The notes under the pieces are model-generated. The model made no database searches, was not told the DNA's origin, and worked only from the letters and a program-made list of their open reading frames with translations. Shown one piece after another: positions 11,817-23,777 of a DNA stretch of 64,000 bases; within the stretch, counting starts at the first letter, position 1; the number at the start of each line of letters is the position of its first letter. This DNA is from Sycon ciliatum (Eukaryota > Porifera > Calcarea > Leucosolenida > Sycettidae): contig NC_088649.1 of NCBI RefSeq assembly GCF_964019385.1, positions 17,376,377 through 17,440,376 on the forward strand. The letters are read 5' to 3'. Both the position numbers and the translations under genes were made by a program.

Positions 11817-14800
11817 TGTACCATTTACATGTAAGCACGTCGCAAAAGTAGTATGAAAAAACTACGATACATGCGACGATACCAGTCATGCTCTGACTGC
11901 AACAGATCAAGGTTTCCCTCCAACGTATCACTCGTCGTTAGTTGGAGTGCGAGTCCTCATCCTTGTCGTCTACCACCCACACGCCCACCCACTCACACGC
12001 CCACACATGCTGTGCCTCCTCCGGGCTTTACTCCGTCACTCTGCGCTCACTCGCACTACGGCTTTGTGCCATGGTTCCACTGTTGACTCTCGCCAGGCAC
12101 GCCTCTCTGCCAAAACAAAACAAAAAGCAACAATTAGAAAATAGAACTCAGAACTAACTTTAGCGAACTCAAATAAAGTTTACAAACAAACAAACATTTT
12201 ACTTGCAGACTTGTAAAAATGAAGTGCAAAACGTTCTGGTTTTGATTAACTGCCCTCCAATATGAAAGTATCCAGATAATATAGAGCACGAAGGTCAAAA
12301 AGAATGGTTCCACCAATTATATATACGTTGTAACGCTGCGGTTCATGCACATACAATTAGCTAAATGCTAAGGCAATCATCAGACAACTAATGGTGTTGA
12401 GCACTGTTGAAACCTGGGTATACCCACTTATGTGCAGACAATACTAGATATAGAGAGTGTAATAGTGAGACATCAAGGCACAACATCATTCCACACAGAA
12501 AACTGTAGGATTTACAGTCGACTCCACTGTCTTATAACGCACTCTTATCTAGCGAATTTCGTGATAATAGCGAACCACTGTCCATTGTGTGGCTTATGTT
12601 CAATTATGTGCCTAAAGGTTAAAGATGGGTCCCTACAACTGTACTAACTACTATGTTCAACACACACAGACGTACATGACAAACATTGGATGTTCGACTT
12701 GGTTTGTCAAACTCGCAAATGTTTTTTTGGATCATTTTTCAACCTTACAAGCCCGGGGCTACCTCCTGAGAGATGGTACGGCTCCAGTTCGGCTAAAGGG
12801 TTTTTGATCTCCCATGCTCAGTAACAGTAGCAATATACAGTGTGTATGTGTACCTGTGTTAAGAGTGTGTATGTATGCCTGCGTGTCGGTGTGTGTGCCT
12901 GTGGGTTTGAGCGCTTGTTTATGCCTGTGTATTCGTATACATTAAACTATCCAGAATGAGAACTCAGCAGGTGCCAGTTGTCCACGTATAACTCACCTTC
13001 CTCCATCTACTTCGCCACCTGTGGAAATAGACCACAAAAGATAGACAAATAGCAGCGAGTAATGATAGGATGTTAGAGATATAATGCCTTAAAAAGCCTC
13101 TCCAAAATACTACCATTGTGCCGCTTGCTATGCAAGAGCACAGCGGAGACACATGACTGTACTTCTTTACTCTACTCTGGAGCTGGAGCCCTCTTCAAGG
13201 CAGTTCTCCTCGTCTCCGAGAATGACGTGGCTAGACCAAGCCTTGCGAAAACCCATGATGCCATCTTTGACATTAATATTTGGTGGATCTCTTCTTATCC
13301 ATGACCCGTTTCACTTAGCACATGCTCTCCTACGATGAGTTCCCATAATCCTATGGAACGGAATAAGCTTGTCGGAAGTGAATACCTGCTGTTGTGGAGT
13401 GTTGCTCGCAGCCTGTTCGTGCTGATGTGTAACAGAGTTGCGTGGTCTCGCCTGGTCGAAACATACTGCCACTTTTGTCTCAATTCGCTACAGGACCAGC
13501 GGTAGCAATGCGAAGTCCAGCATATGTTGCGCACGATCTGACAGTTTGCGCAATCTGAGAGTTCCAGATTGCCTGCGCAATCTTTCAGACTTATTGTTTT
13601 TTTTCCTTCTTGTCGTCTTATAACAATATAAGACGACTACGATGAGGACTCTCACTCCACTTAGTGAGTGATACGTTGGAGGGAAACCTAAGCAGTGTAC
13701 TGTCCAGCACTAGGTGAAGGTACTACACGTAGGTGAAGACTTGACAGATGGAGATGTCATCGTAGGGAAAGCTTGTCAGCAGTTAGCTTAAACCCCTCCA
13801 TCCAGGGCCTGCATTCTTCTTCAGTGATGAAGTCCGGCCAAGTCTGACATGTAGGCTTGTAGCTGGAGAGTGTATCCACGTCCACCATGTGTCAGTCGGT
13901 CATTGGGTCTGCAGCTATGCCCCAGGAACTACAGGCGGCAAGGCAGCAGTGTTCCACAGCCTGCTGCCACCCGCACCTATGCCGTAATAGCTATGCCATA
14001 TCTGTTGGGTTGAAGCATGCAAGAGTTCTTGGCAAGTTCTGCCAAGTTATGGTCACGATTTATCTTCACTGGTGTATCCATATGATTATGTTCTGCCTGT
14101 TGTACGCATTGCCTTTTACACTCGTGCGTGTACTCATACTAGTACACACATGCATCACGGTTTTCTGCCTGTCCTTTGCTCTGGACAAGAAGTCTTTTCA
14201 CTTTGTCTTCTGAAAGATAAGTCATAAACCATACCTCGTGTGTTTGCGTTTATTGACACATTTCAGTGCTACCATGTTGCACCTGCAGCGTCAGACTGGA
14301 GCACACGGTTGTGGAGTTCTGACTATTGCGGCTGCCACTGAGCTCATATACTCAGACACTCAGACAGAGGCACAATGTGTCACACACACACACACACATT
14401 TAAGCAGAACATATGCGCAGCACTTAGTGCATCCGCAGTGGGAAAATGGTGCGACTTCCAAGATGCAGTGACATGGGATTGCATCATGTCGAGCAACGCT
14501 CGATATCACTGAATATCAGGGTTCCCTGTGTCCAGGGGTTTGCATGCAAAGTATTTTTTGTGAACACTAGCGATGTGTTGACTTATATCTCCATCACTGT
14601 TTTTTTCAAGTATATCCATTGGTTTTTCTAATTGTCTGCAAACTCCAACCCACTAACACATTCAGCAAACTTCACTTCTCAATTCGAAGCGTCATAGAGC
14701 TCCTTCGCCAGTTAGTGTCTATCGCAGTCAACATACCCTGTTTGGATCCGCAAAAGCAAGGAGACATGGAGGCAAATGGCAGAGCGGCATCTTCCACCAT

Positions 14801-15360
14801 CCCCTGCACCCTTGCCATCCCGTCCTCCACCCTGGTCCTCCGTTCCGAACCTATCAGTTTTCAAGTCCGCTTGCACCCGGTCTGACCCTCCTACTGTACG
14901 ACTCGCATGCCTGGAGGAAGCCTATCGCTCCTGTTGTTCCTAGGAATGGAACGTGATAGGAAATTATTCCTTTAGCCAGCGTTACCCTCGAATAGTGTTG
15001 CGCCCTCAGCACTCCAAGCGCCGACTGTCGCAAAGACGAATACTTACATACGGCTCTTAGCTATTCGCACTAATTGAAAACTTATGTTATTGGGCCCAGT
15101 TCCTGTCTAACTAATGTGCAAAGTAGAAAACTACACAAACAAGTACACAAACAAACAAACTGCATATCGACTACTGTAGAGAAGCGAACAACTGAAATTG
15201 AATTAATTTCAAAAGTTCAGAATTGCGGGATGTTTCGCTCTGTTGTCACTCAGAGTTTCATGGCAATAGAACCAATCTTTAGACAACCCTATCCCTGTAT
15301 TGGTTACTCAACTCCACTTCCTAGTTGGACATTCAAATCCCTAAGAACGCTGTAATGTTC
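11817..15360. other. Unit core after the microsatellite, U1; no recognised gene
   Basis: This 3.5-kb block is conserved in U2 (27334-32750) and U3 (46827-50050), and partly in U4. It holds an AATAAAG plus CAAA-tailed piece near 12170, short CA runs and many short frames. On the minus strand, GTCTATTTCCACAG near 13020 and GAAG/GTGAGT near 12995 look like splice sites. Short protein-like frames occur on both strands (13887-14213 plus; about 13765-13890 minus, ending ITEEECRPWMEGF). None matches a family I recognise. Confidence 0.4.
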
Positions 15361-15561
15361 TGTCGTGGACATGGAAATCCAGTCGAATGACCAGGACCGG
15401 CGCCCTCAGCCAGTACAGAGCGTTGCACGCAGTGCGCTTGTTGATCCGATGCGACCAGCATGCTGCAGCGCATGTGAGCACTGCTTATTGCTTACTCATG
15501 GCTGCATGGCCAGCGCCCCGGGGCCGCTAGTCTTGGGACCGGATTTCCATGTCCACGACAG
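15361..15561. repeat. Inverted repeat with 20-bp perfect arms around ~160 bp, U1
   Basis: TGTCGTGGACATGGAAATCC at the left is exactly inverted at 15541-15560. The same pair is in U2 and U3 (the U3 left arm has one change). It looks like a small foldback or MITE and sits next to the 15-bp minisatellite. Confidence 0.65.
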
Positions 15562-15624
15562 GAGTTGGGCTGGTAACTGGTTTGCTCTTGGGATTCAAGA
15601 AAGAAAACAGTACTGTCGGCAGGC

Positions 15625-15759
15625 GCCGAAGAACGGAGTGCCGAAGAACGGAGTGCCGAAGAACGGAGTGCCGAAGAACGGAGTGCCGAAGAACGGAGTG
15701 CCGAAGAACGGAGTGCCGAAGAACGGAGTGCCGAAGAACGGAGTGCCGAAGAACGGGAC
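15625..15759. repeat. 15-bp minisatellite GCCGAAGAACGGAGT, U1 (8 copies plus variant)
   Basis: Eight exact copies, then one GGGAC variant. The 15-bp period is a multiple of three and the motif lacks stops, so frames stay open as PKNGV, RRTEC and others. The 168-residue plus-strand frame (15365-15871) through it is therefore weak evidence for a protein. Confidence 0.95.
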
Positions 15760-15870
15760 GCCGAAGAATGACCAGGCTAGAAATTTACCAAGCACAGCAT
15801 GCCTATGTATACACGGTGAATCGACTGCGCTAAGACTGCACAGGAAACAGGAACAGTCTAGTCTAGGGTA

Positions 15871-16481
15871 GACCCGGGTGCTCGAATCAGAAACCATTTG
15901 ACAGGTGTGAAGTTTCTCATCTGTAAATCTCAATAATGTCAGAATATACTTTTGGAGAGGCGATGGAACAGGGAAGAGAGTCTGGCTTGACCCACCCAGC
16001 AGGAATTCAGAACCTGGGTGCGCTACAACACAAGCTACAGTACGCAGTAAAATTGTCGTATTTCCTTCGGAATTTTTATTCGAAAATTGAGTGCTCGAAT
16101 CAGAAACAGCGAACTCGTCAGATCGTCTCCGATTCAAGCACACGGGTCTACCATCGTCTACGCTTGGTGTGGCAGTTGAGGGCAGGGAGTAGTTACTTAC
16201 TACTTCATTTTTGAGAGCAAGATGGTCAGTGGAGCCGCAGATTCAGCAGGTCTTTGGCAGCACCGTACAGGAGACCCATATCCTCGAATCAAGGACCCAG
16301 CAAAAAGTGGGTCGCGAGTATTTCAAAAAGCGTTTACCGGGCAGCGCTGAAATTTGGCATACCGTTAGCGGGCCGTATGTTGATGGTATTTGTGAAAACT
16401 AAACGAAATCGGAACAAGTTTAGGTACAATTTCAGGGTGTTTCTGTTTTGGTACCCTGTGTCTCATTCGAGCACCCGGGTC
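15871..16481. mobile_element. TA-flanked MITE with GACCCGGGTGCTCGAATCAG ends, U1 only
   Basis: TA at 15869-15870 and 16482-16483. U2 and U3 read GGGTACGCTAGG at the empty site. The TIR motif recurs inside the element near 16090-16146, so it may be composite. No transposase is visible. Confidence 0.8.
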
Positions 16482-16603
16482 TACGCTAGGAGGTTAACCC
16501 CACAGTTCTTCGCCGACCGATGGTACTGTACAAGAACGCCTACCGAAGACGCATGATAATTAATGGAAGCAATTGGCTAGATGCAAAACCTTTCATGACG
16601 TTG

Positions 16604-16675
16604 GTTGGTTGTTCCAACGAGGAACACACGCTTCTTGCCGGCAAGACGCTTGTGTTCCTCGTTGGAACAACCAAC
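16604..16675. repeat. Perfect hairpin, U1
   Basis: GTTGGTTGTTCCAACGAGGA ... and its exact inverse enclose a loop centred on CTTGCCGGCAAG, which is itself palindromic. Equivalents are 33395-33470 (U2) and 50717-50792 (U3). Confidence 0.85.
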
Positions 16676-17049
16676 TAATTTACTTACAAATACTATACCT
16701 TACTTCAGGACTAATGCCACCGAAGTCGCAACTTCTAAGTTCGTACAAAACATTTTCTTTTAAGCATTGCAACCGGCACGAGGAATGAAAGTAGCACTAC
16801 GAAGCGAAGCACACACTAGTAGTCAACGTTTTGTTCGCTTACCGTAGCGTTGGGCGGCGGTCCAGTGGATGGTTTGATACGCCATTGTGCCGGAACTGCC
16901 GGGTTGGACAAGTTGGAGGACTGCAGCCTAGGGCTCCTGCGCTGGCAACCGCTGAACAAAGTCGTCACCTGGTCACTGCACTGCACGGTGGACGAAAGTT
17001 GAAGTGAGTTTCCAACTGGCGCGGGCCCAAACTTTAGTCTCGCAACTAA

Positions 17050-17687
17050 AGCCTGGTTCACACTAGGCCGATTTTCCGGCCGATACTCCGACACCGACTC
17101 CTACACGGAGTCTGCCGACTGTGTCGGATGAGTCGGACTAGCTGTTCACACACAAAGGTGGGCAATTTCGTTTGTACTTTAGTTGTACATGTAGGCTTGT
17201 CTGTTACACACGGACACGCGGTACACAGCCGCACTGCCACTAGACCGTAGTACTAGTAGACGCTAGCTAGCTAGCTAGACAGCGGAAATGAGATAGTTTT
17301 TACACGAGCCACAAAGCCAAAGCGGCAAAGGTGTGAAAGGGCTAGCGTCTAGTACAGTGCTACTAGTACTGTAGTAGCGATCCAGTGCAGCCAGTTCACA
17401 TGGTTCACGGTCTGCACCAACGCTCTCCGCTGTCATGGTGAAAAGCCTACAGTGATTGGTCCGGTGCATGCTCCATCACGCGCAAGCGCTAAAATTCGGC
17501 CGGCTTTTCGGCTAAATATCGACCAGTCGATACTTGGCCGAAAACTAGTGCGACAAGAAAATCGTCGCAGATTTGTCGGAACCCTGTACGACAACACCGT
17601 TCACACTACGCAATTTTCGCCCCGATCTTGAGGATTTTTCGTACGAGTCCATGTCGGCCGGAAAATCGGCCTAGTGTGAACCAGGCT
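17050..17687. mobile_element. PIF/Harbinger-type MITE, U1 only
   Basis: TAA at 17047-17049 and 17688-17690 flanks inverted ends AGCCTGGTTCACACTAGGCC. U2 and U3 have the empty site GCAACTAAGGTAC. The 638-bp interior is rich in CGGCCGA/TCGGCC motifs and has no coding sequence. Confidence 0.85.
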
Positions 17688-18378
17688 TAAGGTACTTGAC
17701 CCAAGGCGCGCTGCTGCGGATACTGTTTACACCTCCGGTACGCGCTAGTCCGCGCTAGACGCTATCCGGGGAGATGTGATAGACACAGGAGACGTTTGAT
17801 ACTGCGCACTCCATTTGGTGTGAACGTTTCGAATCTCAAGGTGAAAATACATGTTGATGTACCCACGGTGTCAAAGGCGTGCGACTTCGTCCTGCGATTT
17901 TTAGCACTGTCTACTGGAGAATGTGCTAGCTCGCATCGCAGTCGTTTCGTGCACTTGGCTTGGTGCCGTGTTGTCGTAGGTAGTGCGTGTGGTCGGCCAC
18001 AGAGCCTTTAGCGTCGGTGGTGGTGTATATTGGTGTATGCAACATATGTATACAATGCGCCTGCTGAGTATATTCCCGCGCAGAAATGTAGACCGGCTAT
18101 GGTGGTGGCCTGTCTCAAGCGAAATTGGTTTTCTGTTCGTGTGCAACAGTTAGCAGGTGGTTACGCGACCGTGTGAAACAGAAATGTATCGCTGCTTTGG
18201 AATCTCCAACTGCACCGCGATTTGACAATGCTGTCGCCTCCGCTACCCGTGATTAGGCAATTCTCGATTTTGTCGCCTAATCGGCTTTTCGATCGGCTAA
18301 GAGAATGTCCAAATTCGGCCATATTATGAGATCCAAAGTGAGAATTCGACTCACAGCAGTGCTATAGACAGTACAGTA

Positions 18379-18484
18379 CAGTGCTGGCAACTGAAATCCG
18401 ACCCCCCCTAGCGTCTCGTACGAATCGCTAACGCGGCTACCGTACCGCTAGGGGGGGGGGGTCGGATTTCAGTTGCCAGCACTG
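18379..18484. mobile_element. 106-bp TA-flanked MITE with GC-rich inverted ends, U1
   Basis: TA at 18377-18378 and 18485-18486. Ends CAGTGCTGGCAACTGAAATC and its inverse lead into C(n) and G(n) runs. The same insertion is in U3 at 51840-51941; U2 lacks it. Confidence 0.8.
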
Positions 18485-18489
18485 TACTA

Positions 18490-20417
18490 GACGTCACAGG
18501 TCGCAGCATAAATGTATGTACATGTACATGTACATTAACATGCAAGCTGTACAGGCACTACAACTGTACAACATGGATAAAAAAAGTACAGTACATACTG
18601 AAGACCCAAAAAGGTCGTATATCCGTACGTACAGTCAGTGCCTAAGACAAACAAATTCGGCGAATTATTATTATACATGTAAGAAAAAAGGCAATGGAAA
18701 AAAACATGATTCGAATAAGTTTTCGTACAACACTCTTCAGAAATCACCGTTGTACTAAAGAACAAAATGAGAACAAAAGGAAATAATAGCAATCAAGGTA
18801 GGGTAACACGATACATCGACAGCGCTGGAATATCGAGGTTTTTATTATTATTTTTTCTTATTTTGTTAGGGATTTCCCAACAGGCAATTCAGGGCGAAAC
18901 TTGTAAATTTAGCGCAATTATCGGCGATTTCTTCACAGCCATTGATTTTGGCGTCTTTTCCTACTGGCTGATTTCGGAAATGCCTGAAATCGCATCTCTC
19001 GCGGATACTGCTCCGTCACCCAAAAAAAGATCACACGAAAAGAGATTTCCCCTAGTATGGCGAAGAGATGGATCAAAACTTGAATTTGCCGAGGTAAGAA
19101 TACCGGAATACGGCGCGCGATATCTCTGGAGCCGACATCGTAACTCTTAGGCGATTGGACAGCTGGGAGTTTTCGCTATCGCGTAGATGCTTCGAGTGTT
19201 GAATGTGCACAAGAAACGATGGAGTTATGAAGGTTTTAGGAATCCATCATACAATAATCGTTAGCGGGATAATTCGATTGAAATTCGTACTGCGAACAAA
19301 GCTTCGTTTTTCCGTAAAAATACGGACAAACATGGGCGGTTGGCAACACTGATAATCCTGAACATGAGAAAGATGTTTGGAAGAAACGTGAGCAAAAAAA
19401 TGATACTCGGATGTTGAGCCATAAATAAATGTAGAAAATAAAAGAACATATGGATACGAGTTAAGAGTAACTCTCCATCACTATAACTGGATACTATATA
19501 CAGTCAGAAAGTGCAATAACTAGGCACAAAACTGACAGAGTACTGAGACATTCGACGAAAAAAATGATAATAATAATTATTATTATACATGAGTAGTTGA
19601 GCTGCCCTGAGTCTGGGAGACAAGGGCGAATCTGAGATACGGGCAGTGCCCGCTCCCAAGGCGCCCGGATAAGAAAGTTCAAGTGTATTTTCCAATTTCT
19701 GCATCTGGGTGGATATAATTATACCGGGCGGATCGTGATATTTTGGTGCATGACCATGGCACGGAATCATAGCCATTTCCTTCCCCGGGACGCAAGACAC
19801 AAAGGAAATATACTTTGTTTGTTTTTATACTTGTTTGTTACATGATTATATTGACATGACGGAAACACAGGACTGCGACATGGCGGAAAAAGCAAACTAC
19901 TCTCAAAGAGGCGAGCGAGAAGACTGACAAAAGGACTATAAACTACAACATTACGCATGTATAACACACATGACCGCGACCAGACGAGACAGTTTGAGGA
20001 ATGTTATCACACAGAAAAACAATATACATAAAATATCGTTCCATAACACTACGATACTGGTCAAGACTGGTAGGTCATGCATGAGATCAGAAAGACATGG
20101 TGCATCGTTTTAATGCTGCTTTGGACGAACACCAGTAAACATACATTGACCGCGCCTTTTGAATGCTGCTGTTCCAATGCGTGTAAAAAGTAAGCAGACA
20201 TACTACAATAGGATTTGAGTTTCTACATCCGATACGTCATCCATTTTGTTCATTCCACATATTTACATTCGACAAGCAACAAAATGGAACTAGACAGCTG
20301 TATATGTGACGACGACGGATGAGACCAGACAATACAGTAGAGACATTAAACTCACTCTCTCACACACACACACATGCACACACACAGATTTGCACACAAA
20401 GATTAACACCCAGACAC
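18490..20417. other. Right part of unit U1; no recognised gene
   Basis: Conserved in U2 (35500-36950) and U3 (51945-53870). It contains TACATGTACATG runs, ATT microsatellite stretches and a GC-balanced block at about 19590-19800 that stays open on the minus strand in U1 and U2 (peptide with KEMAMIPCHGHAPKY). In U3 a deletion within that block shifts the frame, so coding is doubtful. A CA-rich stretch lies at 20360-20395. Confidence 0.35.
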
Positions 20418-20630
20418 TCATTGGAGAAATGAACCGTTTCTGTGCTGGCTTACACGTCCGTTCCGTAAATCCTTCTGCACGCAAGAGAACGTCACTATGA
20501 TGTAGTCCAATTCGGAAAAGAAGTCCAGTGCGTCGCTAGTAGGCACTTTCAGGTGCAAACTCAATGCGTAGAACATACCGCTACCACAACAGTACGTCGC
20601 ATGTAATTGTTTGTTATCGTCTGCTGACAT
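20418..20630 (-). other. Conserved frame downstream of the Yippee-like gene, U2
   Basis: Reading on from the end of the Yippee-like gene in another frame, translation is open from just after a TAA near 20738 down to 20418, with the first ATG at 20630. The predicted peptide (SADDNKQLHATYCCGSG..., then LHLKVPTSDALDFFSELDYI) looks protein-like and matches no family I know. It could be a second exon, part of an ancestral longer protein separated by a frameshift, or a 3' UTR. A GTAAC sequence resembling a splice donor lies near 20740 on this strand. U2/U3 differences include several amino-acid changes, so selection is not obvious. Confidence 0.3.
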
Positions 20631-20689
20631 CTCCTGCTCAGCTGTAGTAGCGCGATCACGAGCACCAGTATCACAATTCTCATGTCTAG

Positions 20690-21037
20690 TTAGTAGTTCT
20701 GTATCTTGATTCGGTGCATCAACAGAAGAAAGTTACCCTCTTTGTGTTTCTCCGAAGGCTCAGACGCATACGCGCAGAAATCTCCTACTTTGCTGTTGCA
20801 TCGCTTACACGTAACGGCACTAAAATAGAACAATCCTGTCACTAGATAGGTTTTGACGGATGCTGAATAGTCGACGTTCACGACATCCGAGCCGAATGTT
20901 GCAGGTTCACCATTTGGGTAGTAGATTCTCGATCCGAAGTCCACTTTGCTCTTGTTGATAATCGGCAGGCCACAGGTGCCGCAGCATCCGAATTCAACCG
21001 ATATCCCTTCGGGTATGACGATAAACAGAACGCCCAT
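20690..21037 (-). CDS. Yippee-like zinc-binding protein, U2 copy, intact
   Basis: A 115-residue intronless frame resembling Yippee/YPEL proteins (the Mis18/cereblon-CULT fold family), which are usually about 120 residues. Two zinc pairs are visible: CGTC near residues 19-22 and CKRC near 78-81. Between them lies the family-like stretch VVNV...TYLVTGL, and after the second pair comes SEPSEKHKEGNF, matching the Yippee signature 'ESSQKYKEGKF'. There is no signal peptide or membrane segment. The ATG follows an in-frame TGA by seven codons. Yippee proteins are small, conserved, nucleus- or spindle-associated proteins of poorly defined biochemistry, so the cellular role here is inferred. Overlapping frames extend on both sides on the same strand: 20994-21200 upstream and about 20418-20738 downstream. 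A longer or spliced product is therefore possible. Confidence 0.72.
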   Translation of the reverse strand: MGVLFIVIPEGISVEFGCCGTCGLPIINKSKVDFGSRIYYPNGEPATFGSDVVNVDYSASVKTYLVTGLFYFSAVTCKRCNSKVGDFCAYASEPSEKHKEGNFLLLMHRIKIQNY

Positions 21038-21433
21038 GCTGAACAGTCGGCAGCCTCAACTCTTTGTGACGGCAGTAGAACCTCTTGCTGTTGGAGAGAT
21101 AATGGTATAAGACGTCCGCTGGATCAAACTGGATCTGACTGGTCTGGAAGTGGCTGCTAGATAGCTGGGTGATGTGCACGAGAGTGCGGAAGCCTAACAC
21201 AAAACTTTATTCATAATATTACCTGGCAATATGGCGGTAAAAACACGCCGGGCAGTAATTTAACGACAGGAAGTATCGGTAGTGCAACACGTCTTATATC
21301 TCACCTTTCATCGCACTTTTAAAAGGCGGATACTTTCAAATTGAAATACGATACATACATGTACATGTACATGTAGCGCGTTATCATCGTTGTGACTCAT
21401 CACCTCAATGTGTGTTACAGTACCTGAGTTACA

Positions 21434-22020
21434 GTTAAAACGTCAAGGCGACCACTCGGATAAGGCAACCACCTGTCCTAAAGGACCACTGGAGCCAGGA
21501 CCAAAGGATGCTATTTCCAGTCAATCGACCCTGGATAAGGAGACCACCTGGTAACAGAGACCATACAGTAAAATCTGTCAAGGCGACCACTCGGATAAGG
21601 CGACCACCTGTCCTAAAGGACCACTGGAGCCAGGACCAAAGGATGCTATTTCCAGTCAATTGACCCTGGATAAGGAGACCACCTGGTAACAGAGACCATA
21701 CAGTAAAACCTGTCAAGGCGACCACTCGGATAAGGCGACCACCTGTCCCAAAGGACCACTGGAGCCAGGACCAAAGGATGCTATTTCCAGTCAATTGACC
21801 CTGGATACGGAGACCACCTGGTAACAGAGACCATACAGTAAAACCTGTCAAGGCGACCACTCGCATAAGGCGACCACCTGTCGTAAAGGACCACTGGAAC
21901 CAGGACCAAGGGATGCTATTTCCAGTCAATTGACCCTGGATAAGGAGACCACCTGGTAACAGAGACCATATTTTGAAGGTCCCTTGAGCGGTCGCCTTAG
22001 ACAGGTTTCACTGTACTGTT
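21434..22020. repeat. 135-bp tandem array, U2 (about four copies)
   Basis: Unit starts at 21566, 21701 and 21836 show an exact 135-bp period, with a partial first copy before them. The inverted closing end is at about 21978-22018. The 164-residue minus-strand frame through this region is an artefact of the in-frame period. Confidence 0.85.
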
Positions 22021-22249
22021 AACACATTGAGGTGATGACTCCGTGCGGTTAAGTTTTGCAGTACATGAATGTGAAAAGCATCACCAGTTCTGGCTCGTTC
22101 GCACTCTCGTTGAATCCAGTGATCTTTCGCTGAGTTTCTATTCAGTCCAGAATCCAAAACCGGTGCCACGAAAAGTAACACAGGACTTTGCGTGGGGCTT
22201 TAGAACAATAACTTAAGGAGTGCTACTTGACAAGTAGTAGGTGTGTTAA

Positions 22250-23292
22250 GGTGGCAGACTACCCAAAAATTCGCTGAAAAATCGAATTTGTAAATTCATA
22301 TTGAGTGCTACGTCAGTTGAAAGAGCATGAATAGCTGCAAATTCTCTGAAAATTGTGTCCCGATCTGACCGGCCGTTCAAGAGTTATGGCCGAAAATGTG
22401 CCCTTGCAAGGAAAGATTAATTTTTTTTTGTTGCACGCTGTCATTTGTTGGCACAACTGTATTTGAATGTGACCAGACCGTGCGCAACTTGTCGTATCAT
22501 GGAAACACGTGAAAGTGTGCAGAATTTTGCTCCAAGTCCAAAAAATCAGGTTTTTGAGCCACGTATTGGGCTGCACGGCGGCGGGCTTTTGCCCGCCGCC
22601 GTGCAGCAGGACTTTTGCCAGCACCCTCGTGACGTTGCAGATATGTGGCTTGATTATTGTAGTTGACGTTGATTTAGTGACTTTGGCAAGTTTGAGTCGT
22701 GTCAAGAAGTCAGGTAGGATTCAGTACTAGGCAGTAGTGAAACGTGAGTGGTAGTCGTTGCCGGTTTCTGAGGGTATCCTGGATTTGGTGTGCAGCGCTG
22801 TGGAAATGGCTTGCTGTGGACGTCCCAGCACTGGATGTTGTATCAAAGGTACGACCTCGTAGCACGTGCTAAACTTAAAAAAATTCAAAAATTGACTTGG
22901 GTCTGTGGGAGTGTGTGAGAGAACGCCCACTCGTTCCGTTGTGACAGATTCCAGGGCCTCGTTGAGGGGCCCTACCCCATCACCCATGGCTGCTTCTGGA
23001 CTTGTTCTAGGTTTGGGTCCCGCGCACGAACAGAATGAGCACGAAAATGTGAAAAAAATGTAAATGCATTTGTTTGGCTCCTGGGTGGCTCGCACACCGT
23101 GGCACTATGCCGGAAATTTGAGTTTTTCCGAGCTGGAAAGCCTGTCAGTGAGGCACAAGAACTTGTAAATCATGTCCTGAGGGCCAGCATAGTGGCAGGA
23201 GTGTGTGGTGAAAATTTCACTCAAATCCATTGAGAAACACCAAAGTTACGGTCAATTGAATGCCATATGAAATTTATGGGTAGGCTGCCCCC
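22250..23292. mobile_element. TTAA-flanked element with ~22-bp TIRs (piggyBac-like), U2 only
   Basis: TTAA at 22246-22249 and 23293-23296 flank imperfect inverted ends GGTGGCAGACTACCCA and GGGGGCAGCCTACCCA. U1 has the empty site, reading GTGTGTTAACGTTGTC near 2320. The 1043-bp interior has no transposase I can recognise. It contains a perfect hairpin at 22571-22606 with a 16-bp GC-rich stem and a TTTT loop. This is probably a non-autonomous TTAA element. Confidence 0.75.
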
Positions 23293-23777
23293 TTAACGTT
23301 GTCACGAAACGAATGCACCGGTCTCCAGCCCTAAGCTCACATGAATTCCGCGATGCGCCCTGAAAATAGTATCGCTGCATGCAATGGTCCAGTGTGAACA
23401 GCGTTATTGGTGTTGCACAACAAGCCCTGGTCGCATTGGAACCACCAGTTCAATTCTTATACCTCCAGTACGTGACAGTTTGACAGTGTAATAATATCTG
23501 AATAAACTGATTGGACTGTAATTTCAGTTTGTCGCTCATGCCTCGCCGTCAACTAATACAGCCCAATGCAAGTTCCAGTGTGAGCACTGTACATGGTGTT
23601 GGTCATCACACCCAGCATGCGTTGGAATCACTGGTTCAACATTGTTACACAAGAACGTGACAGATGTTACATACATTGTGCTCAACGTTTCCTTAGAGCA
23701 TTGGCATAAAAAAGCAGAGTAAATGCTCAATTGATCTAAGCATTAATGGAACAGTGGATGATTTGTGATATTTCGCC

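Larger units (their letters stand above)
1..20790. repeat. Tandem unit U1 (left end cut by the window)
   Basis: The first bases of the window recur at 20791, 37326 and 54261, which sets the phase of the array. U1 holds every block seen in the other units in the same order. It is longer because of private insertions: a SINE (478-776), a short retroposed piece (2516-2738), a 6.5-kb foreign block (3714-10190), a TA element (15871-16481) and a Harbinger MITE (17050-17687). Read by eye, the shared parts differ by a few percent plus many small indels, so these are real diverged copies and not one sequence assembled repeatedly. Confidence 0.95.

Noticed and set aside
11521..11931. Cysteine/valine-rich and histidine/threonine-rich frames over the CA tracts (also in U2 and U3)
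   Set aside because: They are translations of (CA)n and (GT)n microsatellites and have no independent support.
13887..14213. 108-residue plus-strand frame conserved in U1-U3
   Set aside because: Conservation here only reflects recent duplication. The U3 copy is frameshifted near its end and U4 is interrupted by a retroelement.
15625..15759. CRISPR-like direct repeats
   Set aside because: The units are contiguous 15-mers without spacers in a eukaryotic context.
15365..15871. 168- to 197-residue frame with PKNGV pentapeptides as a secreted or structural repeat protein
   Set aside because: The 15-bp minisatellite keeps several frames open, U3 carries a frameshifting repeat, and flanking residues look random.
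21435..21929. 164-residue minus-strand frame with repeated TGNSIPWSW-type motifs (also at 38690 and 54785)
   Set aside because: It follows from a 135-bp tandem repeat whose period is divisible by three. The frame breaks in U1, and the array behaves as a satellite.
22313..22705. 130-residue minus-strand frame inside the TTAA element as a transposase
   Set aside because: No DDE or other catalytic pattern is visible, and it runs across the perfect hairpin.
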